A stretch of DNA of 51,406 nucleotides from Oscillospiraceae bacterium (GTDB taxonomy: Bacteria > Bacillota_A > Clostridia > Oscillospirales > Oscillospiraceae). The number at the start of each line of letters is the position of its first letter. The stretch's first letter is position 1. A model generated the notes under the pieces. The model saw nothing but the letters and a program-made list of their open reading frames with translations, was not told where the DNA came from and did not search any database. The DNA is taken from the NCBI GenBank assembly GCA_021771675.1, contig JAETOP010000012.1:1-51406 (forward strand), read 5' to 3'. Of the stretch, positions 1 through 8,619 are shown in pieces. The position numbers were made by a program, and so were the translations under genes.

Positions 1-1
1 C

Positions 2-3000
2 ACCCTGACGGTCAATCAGAACAGCCCGGACAATGTGTGGGCCATCTACACAGATGCGTCCGTGACGGATCTGACCTTGAACGCCCAGACCGTCAACGGT
101 AAGGTTCGCTTCGGCGCTGCGGACAGCAAGCTGGCGGCCATGAGCTATATCAGCGCCGAAAAGGTGAAGCTGAATCCCGAAACCGGGGCAGAGATCTCTC
201 TGACCGGCAGCGGCGTCACACAGGGCATCTTTACCCTTTCCGGCATCTCCGGCAAAGCCCTGTCTGTCTACGGAGCGAACGGGAACAGCGCCACCACGCT
301 GACAAACAGCACAAGCGAGGCGGCCACGCTGACCGTGAACGGCGCGTCTGTTGAGCTTGCGGCCGGCGGCTCCTATACCATCCCCAAGGCCGTGATCATT
401 GACCCCAACTCGGCTGACAACTCCTCCGTCTATGCCTATGTGATCCCCAACGACCGGACGCTGTACTGCTACAATGCGTTCGAGCTCGGCCTGTCGGAGG
501 ATGTCAACCGGAATTACGCCGTGGAGGATATCGCGGAGTATGTTGAAATGTGGCGGTTCGAGGAAAGCGCATCCGAGCGGCTGACTCAGACCACCGCACA
601 GGCCTACACCATCCTCTTCATCGGCGAGGGCGCCACCGCTGCGAGTACATACAAGGACTACCCGTACAAGGATGTTGAAGGACACGATAATGCCGAGCTG
701 TACCGTGGACAGATCACCGATGTGACCTTTGACCCGGATATTGACACACTGGCAGGAAATATCCTGCGCGGTATGCTGGGCGTTGTTGAGATACGGGTAG
801 AAGACGCCACCACAGTCTCCGGCGCGTTCTACAGCTGCGGCGTGCGCAAGATCTATCTTGGCGAACAGGTGACCAGCTACAGTTCCTCCAACTATATGGG
901 CGTGCTGAAGGAGATCGAGGTTGCGGAGGGCAACACCGCCCTGATGAGCCACGACGGCGTTCTCTATACGGCGGACGGAAAGACCCTGCTTCAGTGCCCG
1001 GCCCGAAAGGCGGGCAGCTACACGCTCTTGGATACCTGCGAAGCGATCTCGAATGTTGCGTTTTATAGCTCCCGGTTGAGCGCCCTGACGCTGGACGCCA
1101 ACCTCAAGAGCATCGGAACCCGCGCGTTTGAGAGTATGTGGAACCTCACCGCGATCCATGTAAAGACCGGGAATGCCTCGTTCAAGGCCGTGGACGGTGT
1201 GCTGTATTCAGCGGATGGCGCAACGCTGATCCTCTATCCGCTTAAAAAGCCGGATGCGGAGTTTGAGATCCCGGAGGGTGTGACGAAACTCGCGGATATG
1301 GCTTTTTACCAGTACAGGGCCATCAAGAAAGTGACCCTTCCCTCTACGCTGGCCAGCGTGGACGGCTATTTCATGGATGGCGTGCCGCTGGAGGAAATGG
1401 TGATCAACGGCCCCGTCTATACCAATGTAAGCAGATTTGATACTCAGGTTCTGCGCACCGTGACCGTTATGGACGGCTATGACTTTGCCCAGAGCAAGTT
1501 GTTTGCCGCCACCTCCATGGAGTGGGTGGGCAACGCCGTGACCGTCTCCGGCGTATCCTCCAACGAAAACATCCCCTATGACGGCGCGGCCCACGGCATC
1601 ACCGTGACCACCACGGCGACAGATGCCAAGGTCGAGTACAGCAAGGACGGCGTGACCTATTCCAAAACCGCACCGACCTACACCGAGCCCGGCACTTATA
1701 CGATCTACTGGCGGATCACCAAGGCGGCGGACGATGACTATGAGTTCGCCCGTGAGCTGTACAGCAGCCGCACCTTTACCATCAGCGCCCTTGAGGCGTC
1801 CGAGGACTGGTTCACTCTGAATACCGTCGGAACGAGCGGTACGAGCCCCGTCGCCCTGTCCCAGCCCGCCGCCGCGCCCTCTCTGGAGAACGGCTACACC
1901 GTGAAATACAGCAAGGACGGCACGGGCGAGGCCACCGAGGCTATACCCACCGAAGCGGGCCAATACCTTGTCACCGTGGACATCACCGCTGACGGGTACG
2001 CCAAGGAGACCCTGACCCTGGGCTATTACACCATCCTGTCCACAGAGCAGTCCAACTCGGTCGTTCTCTCCTTTATCACCTACGGCGGCAACGCTATTGA
2101 ACCGCTCATTTGGTCGAAAAACGAAACCGATACCAAGACCGCACCCGCAGATCCCACGCGCAACGGGTACACCTTCGCCGGATGGTATTCCGACGCCAGC
2201 CTGCACACTAAGGTGGAGATCACCGATAATTCCATTTCCAAACCCGATGCAAGCGCCACCTGGTACGCCCAGTGGACGCGGGACACCTACACCATCACCT
2301 ATAACGACCTGTATGGCGCAAAGAACGACAACCCCGCAACCTACACCGTGGAATCCCCCACCTTCACCTTGAACGCTCCTGTTCTGGCCGGGTATCTCTT
2401 TAAGGGCTGGAAGACATCGGATCAGATCGTACCGTCCTCCAGCGTGACCATTGAGCAAGGCAGCTACGGGGATAAGACCTATACCGCCGTGTGGGAGTTG
2501 ATCCAGTACACCATCGAGTATGCCAACTACACGGACGGTATTGAGGGCAATCCCACCAGCTACTCTGTGACGGACACCACCAGCAAGGGCCTCTCTCTGA
2601 CCGCTCCGGCGGCGCGTGAGGGCTACACCTTCTCCGGCTGGCAGATGACCGTGAACGGCATGACCTACATCCTCCCGGCGGAGGACGCTGAAATCCCGCA
2701 GGGTACGGTTGGCAACATCGTACTCAGCGGCATCTGGCTGGTGCAGGGCCAGACCCTGACCCTCAATGCCACCGGCGGCGCCTTTGCGGATGGAAAGAAC
2801 ACCATGACCATCACGGCGGACTACGCCAGCAGCATCACCCTGACCCAGCCCACCCGCAGCGGCTATGCCTTTGCGGGCTGGTATGCCGACAACAGTTTGG
2901 AGACACCCTTTGATGCGTCCACCATGCCCCTGACCATGACCATTTACGCAAAGTGGACATCCAGCCTCTCCATCAACCCCAGCGCGGCAAGCATTACCGG

Positions 3001-4009
3001 GAGTGATACCGTGACCCTGACGGTGGAAAATGCCGTGGGTACTGTATCTGTGAGCTGTAGCGACGCCTCCATTTCTATGAGCAGCAGCGGGAATACCTGG
3101 ACGGCTACCCTGCCCAACAAGGACGCTACCTACACCTTTACTGTTTCCGCGGAGAACGGCGCAGAGAGCTGCAATGTGACTGTGACCTACAAGAGCAGCG
3201 GCGGAAGCGGCGGATCTTCCTCCGGTTCCTCCACCTATACCGTGACCGTGGACAGTGCCAAGAACGGCTCCGTTTCCGTCTCCCCCAAGAACGCCAGCAA
3301 GGGTACGACTGTGACCATCACCGTCAAGCCAGACTCCGGCTACGAGCTGGACGATCTGACTGTGACCGACAAGAACGGCGGCACCGTGAAGCTGACCCGC
3401 AAGAGCGACACCCAGTACACCTTCACCATGCCCGCCTCCAAGGTCACTGTGGAGGCCAACTTCACCAAGATCGAGGAGCAGCCCGCAATTTCCTTTGTTG
3501 ATGTGTCCACCAGCGCCTATTATTACGACGCGGTGGAGTGGGCTGTGGAGAACGGCGTCACCTCCGGCACCAGCGCCACTACCTTCAGCCCGGACGCCGC
3601 CTGCACCCGCGCCCAGGCCGTGACCTTCCTGTGGCGGGCCGCCGGTTCTCCCACGCCCAAGAGCAGCGTCAATCCCTTTGCTGATGTTCCCACCACCGCC
3701 TACTACTATGATGCGGTGCTGTGGGCCCTGGAGCAGGGGATCACCGTAGGCACCAGCGCCACTACCTTCAGCCCGGACGCCACCTGCACCCGCGGACAGA
3801 TTGTGACCTTCCTGTTCCGGGCAATCGGAACCACGACCGGAGGGACGAACCCCTTCGTGGATGTGGCTGACAGCGCCTACTACGCCGACGCTGTGAAGTG
3901 GGCCGTGGCCGAGAGTGTCACGGTAGGCACCAGCGCAAGCACCTTCAGCCCGGATGCTTCCTGCACCCGAGCCCAGATTGTGACCTTCCTCTACCGGGCC
4001 TACGCATAA
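2..4009 (+). CDS. S-layer-homology surface protein with leucine-rich and InlB-type repeats (5' end outside window)
   Basis: The reading frame is open from the first bases of the window, so the true start and signal peptide lie upstream. Domains in order, numbered from the GTG at 35: BspA-type leucine-rich repeats (about 230-470, with recurring 'DGVLYSADG' and 'AFYS' units); a sugar-binding-like beta region; Listeria-Bacteroides InlB B-repeats with 'GYTFAGWY'-type motifs (about 680-975); an Ig-like segment; a Gly/Ser linker; a divergent beta repeat (about 1065-1148); and three C-terminal SLH domains (about 1152-1324), each with the pattern 'F.DV...AYY.DAV.WA' and 'TFSPDA.CTR.Q.VTFL'. SLH domains normally tether proteins to secondary cell-wall polymers, so this is very likely a cell-surface adhesin or binding protein. 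Its ligand cannot be told. A strong terminator follows directly. Confidence 0.9.
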   Translation, partial: TLTVNQNSPDNVWAIYTDASVTDLTLNAQTVNGKVRFGAADSKLAAMSYISAEKVKLNPETGAEISLTGSGVTQGIFTLSGISGKALSVYGANGNSATTLTNSTSEAATLTVNGASVELAAGGSYTIPKAVIIDPNSADNSSVYAYVIPNDRTLYCYNAFELGLSEDVNRNYAVEDIAEYVEMWRFEESASERLTQTTAQAYTILFIGEGATAASTYKDYPYKDVEGHDNAELYRGQITDVTFDPDIDTLAGNILRGMLGVVEIRVEDATTVSGAFYSCGVRKIYLGEQVTSYSSSNYMGVLKEIEVAEGNTALMSHDGVLYTADGKTLLQCPARKAGSYTLLDTCEAISNVAFYSSRLSALTLDANLKSIGTRAFESMWNLTAIHVKTGNASFKAVDGVLYSADGATLILYPLKKPDAEFEIPEGVTKLADMAFYQYRAIKKVTLPSTLASVDGYFMDGVPLEEMVINGPVYTNVSRFDTQVLRTVTVMDGYDFAQSKLFAATSMEWVGNAVTVSGVSSNENIPYDGAAHGITVTTTATDAKVEYSKDGVTYSKTAPTYTEPGTYTIYWRITKAADDDYEFARELYSSRTFTISALEASEDWFTLNTVGTSGTSPVALSQPAAAPSLENGYTVKYSKDGTGEATEAIPTEAGQYLVTVDITADGYAKETLTLGYYTILSTEQSNSVVLSFITYGGNAIEPLIWSKNETDTKTAPADPTRNGYTFAGWYSDASLHTKVEITDNSISKPDASATWYAQWTRDTYTITYNDLYGAKNDNPATYTVESPTFTLNAPVLAGYLFKGWKTSDQIVPSSSVTIEQGSYGDKTYTAVWELIQYTIEYANYTDGIEGNPTSYSVTDTTSKGLSLTAPAAREGYTFSGWQMTVNGMTYILPAEDAEIPQGTVGNIVLSGIWLVQGQTLTLNATGGAFADGKNTMTITADYASSITLTQPTRSGYAFAGWYADNSLETPFDASTMPLTMTIYAKWTSSLSINPSAASITGSDTVTLTVENAVGTVSVSCSDASISMSSSGNTWTATLPNKDATYTFTVSAENGAESCNVTVTYKSSGGSGGSSSGSSTYTVTVDSAKNGSVSVSPKNASKGTTVTITVKPDSGYELDDLTVTDKNGGTVKLTRKSDTQYTFTMPASKVTVEANFTKIEEQPAISFVDVSTSAYYYDAVEWAVENGVTSGTSATTFSPDAACTRAQAVTFLWRAAGSPTPKSSVNPFADVPTTAYYYDAVLWALEQGITVGTSATTFSPDATCTRGQIVTFLFRAIGTTTGGTNPFVDVADSAYYADAVKWAVAESVTVGTSASTFSPDASCTRAQIVTFLYRAYA

Positions 4010-4026
4010 CCTCAAAATCCATGCGG

Positions 4027-4053
4027 AAAAAGGGGGCTTCGGCCCCCTTTTTC
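4027..4053 (+). terminator. Rho-independent terminator of the SLH protein gene
   Basis: A 6-bp GC stem (GGGGGC/GCCCCC) closed by a TTCG tetraloop is followed by five T residues, 18 bases past the stop codon of the SLH gene. The A-run in front of it would also allow some termination on the opposite strand. Confidence 0.93.
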
Positions 4054-4112
4054 TTATAAATGTAGGAAAATGGCTATGGTGCAGAGAAGGAATAAGCGTC
4101 AAAAACTGGTTG

Positions 4113-4150
4113 AGCTGGAACCCCTGGTTTTTCAGGGGTTCCAGCTTTTC
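4113..4150 (+). terminator. Second strong terminator hairpin
   Basis: A perfect 14-bp stem (AGCTGGAACCCCTG and its complement) with a GTTTTT loop is followed by TTTTCTT. It sits 60 bases past the first terminator with no gene between them, so it is either a back-up terminator or the leftover end of a lost gene. It also insulates the sigma factor gene that follows. Confidence 0.85.
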
Positions 4151-4188
4151 TTCTCACTAATATAATGGTATAATTTCAAAAAATCTTA

Positions 4189-4212
4189 CAACCAAATCAA
4201 TTAAAACCGTAC
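4189..4212 (+). promoter_or_regulatory. Possible ECF-type promoter of the sigma factor gene
   Basis: AAC at 4190-4192 and CGTA at 4208-4211 are 15 bases apart, close to the AAC-N16-CGTC pattern of many extracytoplasmic-function sigma promoters. A better match lies upstream of the lipoprotein gene at 5523-5549. Two TATAAT boxes at 4161 and 4169 are an alternative, but neither has a good -35 box. Autoregulation is an inference. Confidence 0.3.
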
Positions 4213-4261
4213 TTATTAGATGAAAGCGGCTTTCAAGATAACGAGGAGAGGAGTGATACCG

Positions 4262-4819
4262 TTGGACGACAAGGTGCTCATTGATTTGTATTGGGCGAGA
4301 GATGAAGCTGCCATTCAAGAGACTTCCGCAAAATACGGGAAACTGTGTTCCTATATTGCAAACAATATTCTCAAGAATGCAGAGGACTGCGAAGAATGCT
4401 TGAATGACACATACTTTGCCGTCTGGAACGCAATTCCTGTAAAGCGCCCAAATCGGTTTTCGGCTTTCATCAGCAGAATCACAAGGAATTTGGCGCTCAA
4501 AAAGTGGGAATACCTTTCCGCCGCAAAACGGAATCCCTCCGCTGTTCTGTCCATAGATGAATTGGGTGATTGCGTGTCTGGTACATCCAGCATTGAAAGT
4601 GAGCTTGAAAGTAAACACATCGAAAATACGATTGACGCATTCCTTTGGGATGAGGGATACGAAAAACGAAATATTTTTATCCGGCGATATTGGTATTTTG
4701 ATTCGATTGAAGCCATCTGCAAAATTACGGGCTTCAGCCAGAGCAAAGTGAAATCCATCCTATATGAGATGCGGTTAAAACTGCGAAAATATTTGGAAAG
4801 CGAGGGAATTGAAGTATGA
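4262..4819 (+). CDS. ECF-type RNA polymerase sigma factor
   Basis: About 185 residues from a TTG start chosen because a GAGGAGAGG ribosome binding site lies about 10 bases upstream and because the protein then begins MDDKVLIDLYWARDE, the usual N-terminus of this clostridial sigma family. An upstream in-frame ATG at 4220 has no such site. Region 2 is visible ('YIANNILKNAEDCEECLNDT' and 'RFSAFISRITRNLAL'), and region 4 is a C-terminal helix-turn-helix ('ICKITGFSQSKVKSIL'). It would direct RNA polymerase to a small envelope-related regulon. The stop codon overlaps the next start (ATGA), so the downstream membrane protein is translationally coupled, the standard arrangement for a sigma/anti-sigma pair. 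Confidence 0.88.
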   Translation: MDDKVLIDLYWARDEAAIQETSAKYGKLCSYIANNILKNAEDCEECLNDTYFAVWNAIPVKRPNRFSAFISRITRNLALKKWEYLSAAKRNPSAVLSIDELGDCVSGTSSIESELESKHIENTIDAFLWDEGYEKRNIFIRRYWYFDSIEAICKITGFSQSKVKSILYEMRLKLRKYLESEGIEV

Positions 4820-5415
4820 AAAAAGAACGACTTTCCGAACACATCGGAAACATAGATGACAGGCTTGTGCAGCAGGCAGAACAGATCCCCAATTACGCCC
4901 GGCAGCATCGTCGAAAAGGATTCACACGCTTTTCGGCCATTGCGGCAGTTCTGGTTTTGATGGTATGTAGTTTTACAGTGGGAGCAGTTGCTTTTTCAAG
5001 AGAAGTCCCTGTCGAACAGGAAATCATTGAGATTGAAGAGATTGGGCTTACGCTGATTCTGCCGGATAGCTGGAAAGGCAAGTATGCTTTTGAACAGGAC
5101 TCCGATTTTAAGGAATACTATGTATATAACCCTGCCATTCGTGAAGCAATGGGCGGTAACAGCGAAACTCCCTTGAGCGGCGGCGTACTTTTTTATGTAA
5201 AATTGTGGGACGAACAGCTTACAAAGGAGCAGGTGGACGCTGGTGGAGAATGGAATTATGCCCGCTGCGAATATATCATGACCACTCAAAATGGCACATA
5301 CCTGCTCTACTATGCCAGCGATGTACAATTTACCACGGAAACAATGGAAGAGTATCGGCAGATGGAGTCTGAGATCAGCGAGATTCAATTTGTAGTTGGC
5401 AATGTCCTCGAATAA
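4816..5415 (+). CDS. Membrane protein, probable anti-sigma factor
   Basis: 199 residues. A cytoplasmic N-terminal segment of about 45 residues with basic residues is followed by one transmembrane helix (about 40-60, 'FSAIAAVLVLMVCSFTVGAV') and an extracytoplasmic domain of about 135 residues, which includes 'LTLILPDSWKGKY'. Start and stop codons overlap with the sigma gene. This topology and coupling fit an anti-sigma factor that holds the sigma factor at the membrane until an outside signal arrives. No zinc-finger anti-sigma motif is visible, so the call rests on context and topology rather than on a recognised domain. Confidence 0.65.
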   Translation: MKKERLSEHIGNIDDRLVQQAEQIPNYARQHRRKGFTRFSAIAAVLVLMVCSFTVGAVAFSREVPVEQEIIEIEEIGLTLILPDSWKGKYAFEQDSDFKEYYVYNPAIREAMGGNSETPLSGGVLFYVKLWDEQLTKEQVDAGGEWNYARCEYIMTTQNGTYLLYYASDVQFTTETMEEYRQMESEISEIQFVVGNVLE

Positions 5416-5522
5416 CAGCAATTCTAATTTCAAGAAAGCAAGGGGCGAAATCTCAAATAAAAGAAACGGGAGTTTTGGCTCTACCTTGTAAAAAGCACGA
5501 AAGTATTATACGATATAGATGC

Positions 5523-5549
5523 GAAACATTTTTGAAGATTTTTCGTCTA
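5523..5549 (+). promoter_or_regulatory. ECF-type promoter of the lipoprotein gene
   Basis: GAAAC at 5523-5527 and CGTCTA at 5544-5549 are separated by exactly 16 bases, the arrangement of many ECF sigma promoters (AAC-N16-CGTC). It lies 40 bases upstream of the lipoprotein start. A housekeeping-like alternative overlaps just upstream (TTGTAA at 5486, TACGAT at 5509, spacer 17). The neighbouring ECF sigma factor is the obvious candidate to use it. Confidence 0.55.
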
Positions 5550-5588
5550 TACCAGTAAACCCACATTTTAGATTTGGGGGAAACAGAT

Positions 5589-6227
5589 ATGAAAAAGTTT
5601 GCTCTTATTTTGGGCTTGGCATTGGTAGCATCTTTGACCCTTGTTGGGTGCCAAGCTGGAGCCAGCAGGGAGGGTGATACTGTTCCTGTGGGGGCGACAG
5701 AAATGAGCGCAACCCCAAACAAGATGGAAGAACTCGAATGGGATAAAATTCCTATGGTAAAGGTAGATGGAAAATTCTACTATGACACTGGCAAAGAAAG
5801 TGCCATAAGTGGCCGCTGTGGGGTAATGGATGGGGAAATCACTTCAACGGTTGATGGCTCTGAAATACCGACAGAGGATAATCAATCTAATTTTGGGACA
5901 GGTTTTGAATATCAATATGGGGCCGCCAATACCATAGAGATTTTTATGAACGAGAAATGGATTGTTTTTGAGCAAAGAGAAGGAACTGGAAATCAAGTCC
6001 GATATGGTGAACGGATGGTAGACACGGACGGTCTTTCGGAAGAAACGCTTGAATGGCTCGATTGGTATAATAGCCTTCCGGAAGAACAACAGTTAGCTGT
6101 AAGTTTTGTGCCGCCGGATTTGTTCGAAGAAAGCGGCCTTGTAAAAACAGAGGACGCAGAGGTTTCTGCACAGGAAGATGAATTGTGCGGCTATCCTCTT
6201 GCACCAGAAGAAGTAGAGTGGCAGTAG
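5589..6227 (+). CDS. Secreted lipoprotein of unknown function
   Basis: About 212 residues from the ATG with a GGGGGAAA site 6 bases upstream. The N-terminus is a lipoprotein signal peptide: a lysine pair, a hydrophobic stretch, and a lipobox LVGC with the lipidated cysteine at about residue 21. The mature part is acidic, rich in Glu, Trp and Tyr, and shows no domain I recognise. It is expected on the outer face of the membrane. It follows the sigma/anti-sigma pair and has an ECF-type promoter, so it is probably a regulon member, perhaps a sensor or effector of the envelope signal. Confidence 0.75.
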   Translation: MKKFALILGLALVASLTLVGCQAGASREGDTVPVGATEMSATPNKMEELEWDKIPMVKVDGKFYYDTGKESAISGRCGVMDGEITSTVDGSEIPTEDNQSNFGTGFEYQYGAANTIEIFMNEKWIVFEQREGTGNQVRYGERMVDTDGLSEETLEWLDWYNSLPEEQQLAVSFVPPDLFEESGLVKTEDAEVSAQEDELCGYPLAPEEVEWQ

Positions 6228-6276
6228 GGGCAACAACAAATTGATAGGATTAGAATGGAATGATGCGGACAATCGT

Positions 6277-6312
6277 AGAGGCAGGAGCTATAACGGTTCC
6301 TGCCTCTTTTAT
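6277..6312 (+). terminator. Terminator of the lipoprotein gene
   Basis: The stem AGAGGCAGGA / TCCTGCCTCT with an 11-base loop is followed by TTTTAT. It lies 50 bases after the lipoprotein stop and closes the plus-strand chromosomal block. Confidence 0.85.
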
Positions 6313-6451
6313 CTTTTATGTTCCCTAATGAATAAATCTACATTAACCTTTACTCCCCCTACTCCGGGAACACAAAAGGGAATTGGGAAAAATAAAGCAT
6401 ACTATCGACTAAATAGTTTTTTCGGTTGTGTTAAGAATTGGATCCGCCGAC
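6313..6451. other. AT-rich gene-free gap, candidate edge of the mobile element
   Basis: This 140-base AT-rich stretch lies between the last plus-strand terminator and the terminator that ends the long minus-strand ICE block. It holds no credible gene. The change in strand, base composition and gene content makes it the best place in the window for the left ICE boundary. No direct-repeat att site could be confirmed, because the other end of the element is not in view. Confidence 0.3.
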
Positions 6452-6491
6452 AAAAAAGGACGGGCCTCGGTCAAAAGATCGAGGCCCGTCC
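6452..6491 (-). terminator. Terminator ending the minus-strand ICE block
   Basis: A perfect 12-bp stem (GGACGGGCCTCG and its complement) with a 10-base loop carries, on the minus strand, a run of six T residues. It lies 20 bases past the stop of the last minus-strand gene. Confidence 0.9.
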
Positions 6492-6511
6492 TTGCGTTGG
6501 AAAATAGGAAC

Positions 6512-6883
6512 TTAAATTTCTTCATCTGCGGGCTGCGGGCATCCATACTCCAATGGAACCGGGTAGTAATGCCTGTAAATTTTCTGCAAGCCCTTTCGTA
6601 CTTTTGATTTTGTCAGCGGCCCGGTGGCGACTTTTTCTCCGGCACCGAAAGCGGGGCCAGAAAACCACAATTCATAATGTGTGCAAAGACTTCTCCCCCT
6701 TGTATGGGCGGTAGATACCGTCCAATAGTAGGCGTCACCTTGCACTTGAAATTCATGTGGATAAAGATATTCCGTCATGCCATCCGGGGAAAAATCATCC
6801 AATGCCGCGGCGTTCGACCTTGCCGGGTCAGCTTGCGGCTGAACGACCTTTCGTAGCCAGAGAATAAAATGCTGATTTTTCAT
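6512..6883 (-). CDS. Unknown ICE protein
   Basis: About 123 residues from an ATG with an AGGAG site; the frame is open further upstream but lacks a site there. The protein starts MKNQHFILWLRKVV and has mixed aromatic and basic content with a 'YYWTVSTAHTRGRSLCTHYELWF' core. That core looks like a small beta-rich domain, but I recognise no family. It is the last gene of the block and ends 20 bases before a strong terminator. Confidence 0.6.
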   Translation of the reverse strand: MKNQHFILWLRKVVQPQADPARSNAAALDDFSPDGMTEYLYPHEFQVQGDAYYWTVSTAHTRGRSLCTHYELWFSGPAFGAGEKVATGPLTKSKVRKGLQKIYRHYYPVPLEYGCPQPADEEI

Positions 6884-6908
6884 TTGCCGTCTCCTGGAAA
6901 AGCTGTAC

Positions 6909-7214
6909 TCAACCGGGGGATGCCCTATGGCGGGCAATGGTGTCCTGAATTGCTTTGTCCAGAGCATACTCCCAGGTCATTTCTTTTCGGAGGTTATGCC
7001 GCAGATCTCCGGCCATTTCCCCCACCAATGGGGCAAGCTGTTCATAGGTCATACCGTAGGCTTCCAGCAGGTTGTCGTCCGGCATAGATTCAAATACGCC
7101 CTTGACAGATTCAATGTCAAAAAGTCCCTGCTGCTCCTCATAGGCGGCAAACAGCTCTGCATCGGTGAGCACAATGGTGGCAGGGACGCCGCCGATCACT
7201 CTCTCAACCTGCAT
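6909..7214 (-). CDS. Unknown small acidic ICE protein
   Basis: 101 residues from an ATG with an AGGAGG site about 9 bases upstream. It is mostly helical and acidic ('LTDAELFAAYEEQQGLFD'), with a C-terminal segment full of charged helices. The first codons overlap the end of the upstream gene by 11 bases, so the two are co-translated. No family recognised. Confidence 0.65.
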   Translation of the reverse strand: MQVERVIGGVPATIVLTDAELFAAYEEQQGLFDIESVKGVFESMPDDNLLEAYGMTYEQLAPLVGEMAGDLRHNLRKEMTWEYALDKAIQDTIARHRASPG

Positions 7215-7560
7215 AGGCCCGTTCCTCCTGTACGCCGATTTCTCCTGTAGAGAAAAGCTGCTCCAAACAGACCGCCAAATCCAGCTGGTTTCTGCATTTC
7301 CTCCGCCGATAGCTTTTGTGGTACTCCTGGCTGTCTATGTGCAGGCTCAACTGGGCGGTACTGATAGAATACTCCCGAAATTCATGGGAGATCCATATCC
7401 TCCGGTCAATGCCGGGATCCTCCACAATGAGCCAAAGAGGGCGGTTCTTATATGACCAGGACTGCCCGGAACCCCTCCAGCCGCTGTGGTCAGAGATTGA
7501 AACCTCCGGCACCTTCTGCTTCCTTGCTTGGAGCAGAGCATATATTTTAGCGTATCTCAC
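7204..7560 (-). CDS. Unknown ICE protein
   Basis: 118 residues from a GTG whose bases overlap the upstream stop (GTGA), with a GGAGGAGG site in front. The middle shows alternating beta strands with 'PLWLIVEDPGIDRRIWISHEFREYSIS', and the tail is acidic. No motif or family recognised; its place in a coupled gene chain supports it being real. Confidence 0.6.
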   Translation of the reverse strand: MRYAKIYALLQARKQKVPEVSISDHSGWRGSGQSWSYKNRPLWLIVEDPGIDRRIWISHEFREYSISTAQLSLHIDSQEYHKSYRRRKCRNQLDLAVCLEQLFSTGEIGVQEERAYAG

Positions 7561-8108
7561 AGATCTTCCTCCTCCGGCGATTCCAGTTCATTCTGCATGG
7601 CCCGCTCGCCGTTGAAACGCACCACATAGGGATACCACCGTTTGGGGGAGAAAAAGAAGTAATAGGGCGTCAGGCCATCGTCAATTTCGACGACCTCGTT
7701 CTCATGCACCTGAACCTTCAAAAGCTCATATACATCTTTCCCCTGTAACTCATCCTGAAACTGCGCTGCCGTCAATTCGGTCGTTCCCTCATACCGCAAA
7801 GCGTAGTCGAAGTCGTTCGGGGAGTAGAGCGCCCCATCCCGCTGCAGCATAAGCTGCACCATCTCGCAAAGTGCGTTTTTGAAGCAGTATATCCGCAGGA
7901 CAATGGGCTTTTTCCGCAGAGGGCACCAGGATGGGACGCTGACTTTGGGATCGCTGGAACGGAAAGCTTTGATTCCTTTTCCGCCGGCGCAATATCGTTT
8001 ACCGGGAAGAAGCGTCTTGCCCTTGACCTTTTGCGGTATGGAGCCCTCGCAGCGCAGGTAGCACTCTCTGCCGCCGCACTGGGGCTTTCGGATCTTCACT
8101 TCAATCAT
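7557..8108 (-). CDS. Unknown ICE protein with cysteine-rich N-terminus
   Basis: About 183 residues from the ATG that gives MIEVKIRKPQCGG; longer in-frame starts at 8132 and 8159 exist but are less well placed. Six cysteines fall in the first 90 residues, including 'CGGRECYLRCEG', which might bind a metal. The rest is a mixed alpha/beta domain with an acidic tail. It overlaps both neighbours (8 bases upstream, 4 bases downstream). No family recognised with confidence. Confidence 0.65.
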   Translation of the reverse strand: MIEVKIRKPQCGGRECYLRCEGSIPQKVKGKTLLPGKRYCAGGKGIKAFRSSDPKVSVPSWCPLRKKPIVLRIYCFKNALCEMVQLMLQRDGALYSPNDFDYALRYEGTTELTAAQFQDELQGKDVYELLKVQVHENEVVEIDDGLTPYYFFFSPKRWYPYVVRFNGERAMQNELESPEEEDL

Positions 8109-8523
8109 CTTCGCCACAACCTTTCTCTTCATCCTTGGGCTGAATGGACAGCCCGGCAACCATCATCTGCACAGCGGTCTGGAAGCCTGCCCGATAGGCC
8201 CGCTCCGCAAACTCCAGACCCCGATTTTCCACAATGTCCTCATACTGCTCGAAATCCTGCCGCTCCCGCTCCGTCATGCCAGGGAGAAAACCCTGCTGCG
8301 CCTGAATCGCACGCTGGGAAAGCCGGCGGTTCTCGGCTGAAGGCTCCCAAATCTCCGACTTCTTATACAGCTCTGTCAGAAAATCCGGATCTCCCTCCAT
8401 CGGCATACGGATGGCCGCAGGGGACGGGGAGAGCTTTTTAGATATGTCCTGAAGGGCCGCAATCAACTTGGGAAGCTGCCATTCAAAAAAGTTTCGCCCC
8501 ATTCTGGTTTCATAAAAATTCAT
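8101..8523 (-). CDS. Unknown helical ICE protein, DUF6809-like
   Basis: About 140 residues from an ATG with a strong GGAGGT site. It begins MNFYETRMGRNFFEWQLPK and ends in a helical 'FAERAYRAGFQTAVQMMVAGL' segment. That layout recurs in small Clostridia mobile-element proteins, and I recall it as DUF6809, though I cannot check the name. The function is unknown. A hairpin at 8546-8586 lies between it and the upstream gene. Confidence 0.65.
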   Translation of the reverse strand: MNFYETRMGRNFFEWQLPKLIAALQDISKKLSPSPAAIRMPMEGDPDFLTELYKKSEIWEPSAENRRLSQRAIQAQQGFLPGMTERERQDFEQYEDIVENRGLEFAERAYRAGFQTAVQMMVAGLSIQPKDEEKGCGEDD

Positions 8524-8545
8524 ATTGTACCTCCATATTGAATGG

Positions 8546-8586
8546 TGCGGGGAGAGAAAAAACATAATAGCTTCTCCCTCCCCGCA
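8546..8586 (-). other. Intergenic hairpin
   Basis: TGCGGGGAG and CTCCCCGCA form a stem around an A/T-rich loop in the 97-base gap before the helical protein gene. No T-run follows on either strand, so it is more likely an mRNA processing or stability element than a terminator. Confidence 0.45.
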
Positions 8587-8619
8587 TTGACTGACTGGCC
8601 GGCAATAGCAGGCCAAACC

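Noticed and set aside
3490..4006. Tandem DNA repeats at the 3' end of the SLH gene
   Set aside because: These are the three SLH domains, related at protein level, not a separate repeat element.
1208..4102. 964-codon open frame on the minus strand
   Set aside because: It lies wholly opposite the SLH protein gene, has Gly/His/Val-rich composition typical of an antisense frame in GC-rich DNA, and no ribosome binding site or recognisable domain.
6241..6507. 88-codon plus-strand frame
   Set aside because: It runs through two terminator hairpins and has no ribosome binding site or protein-like composition.
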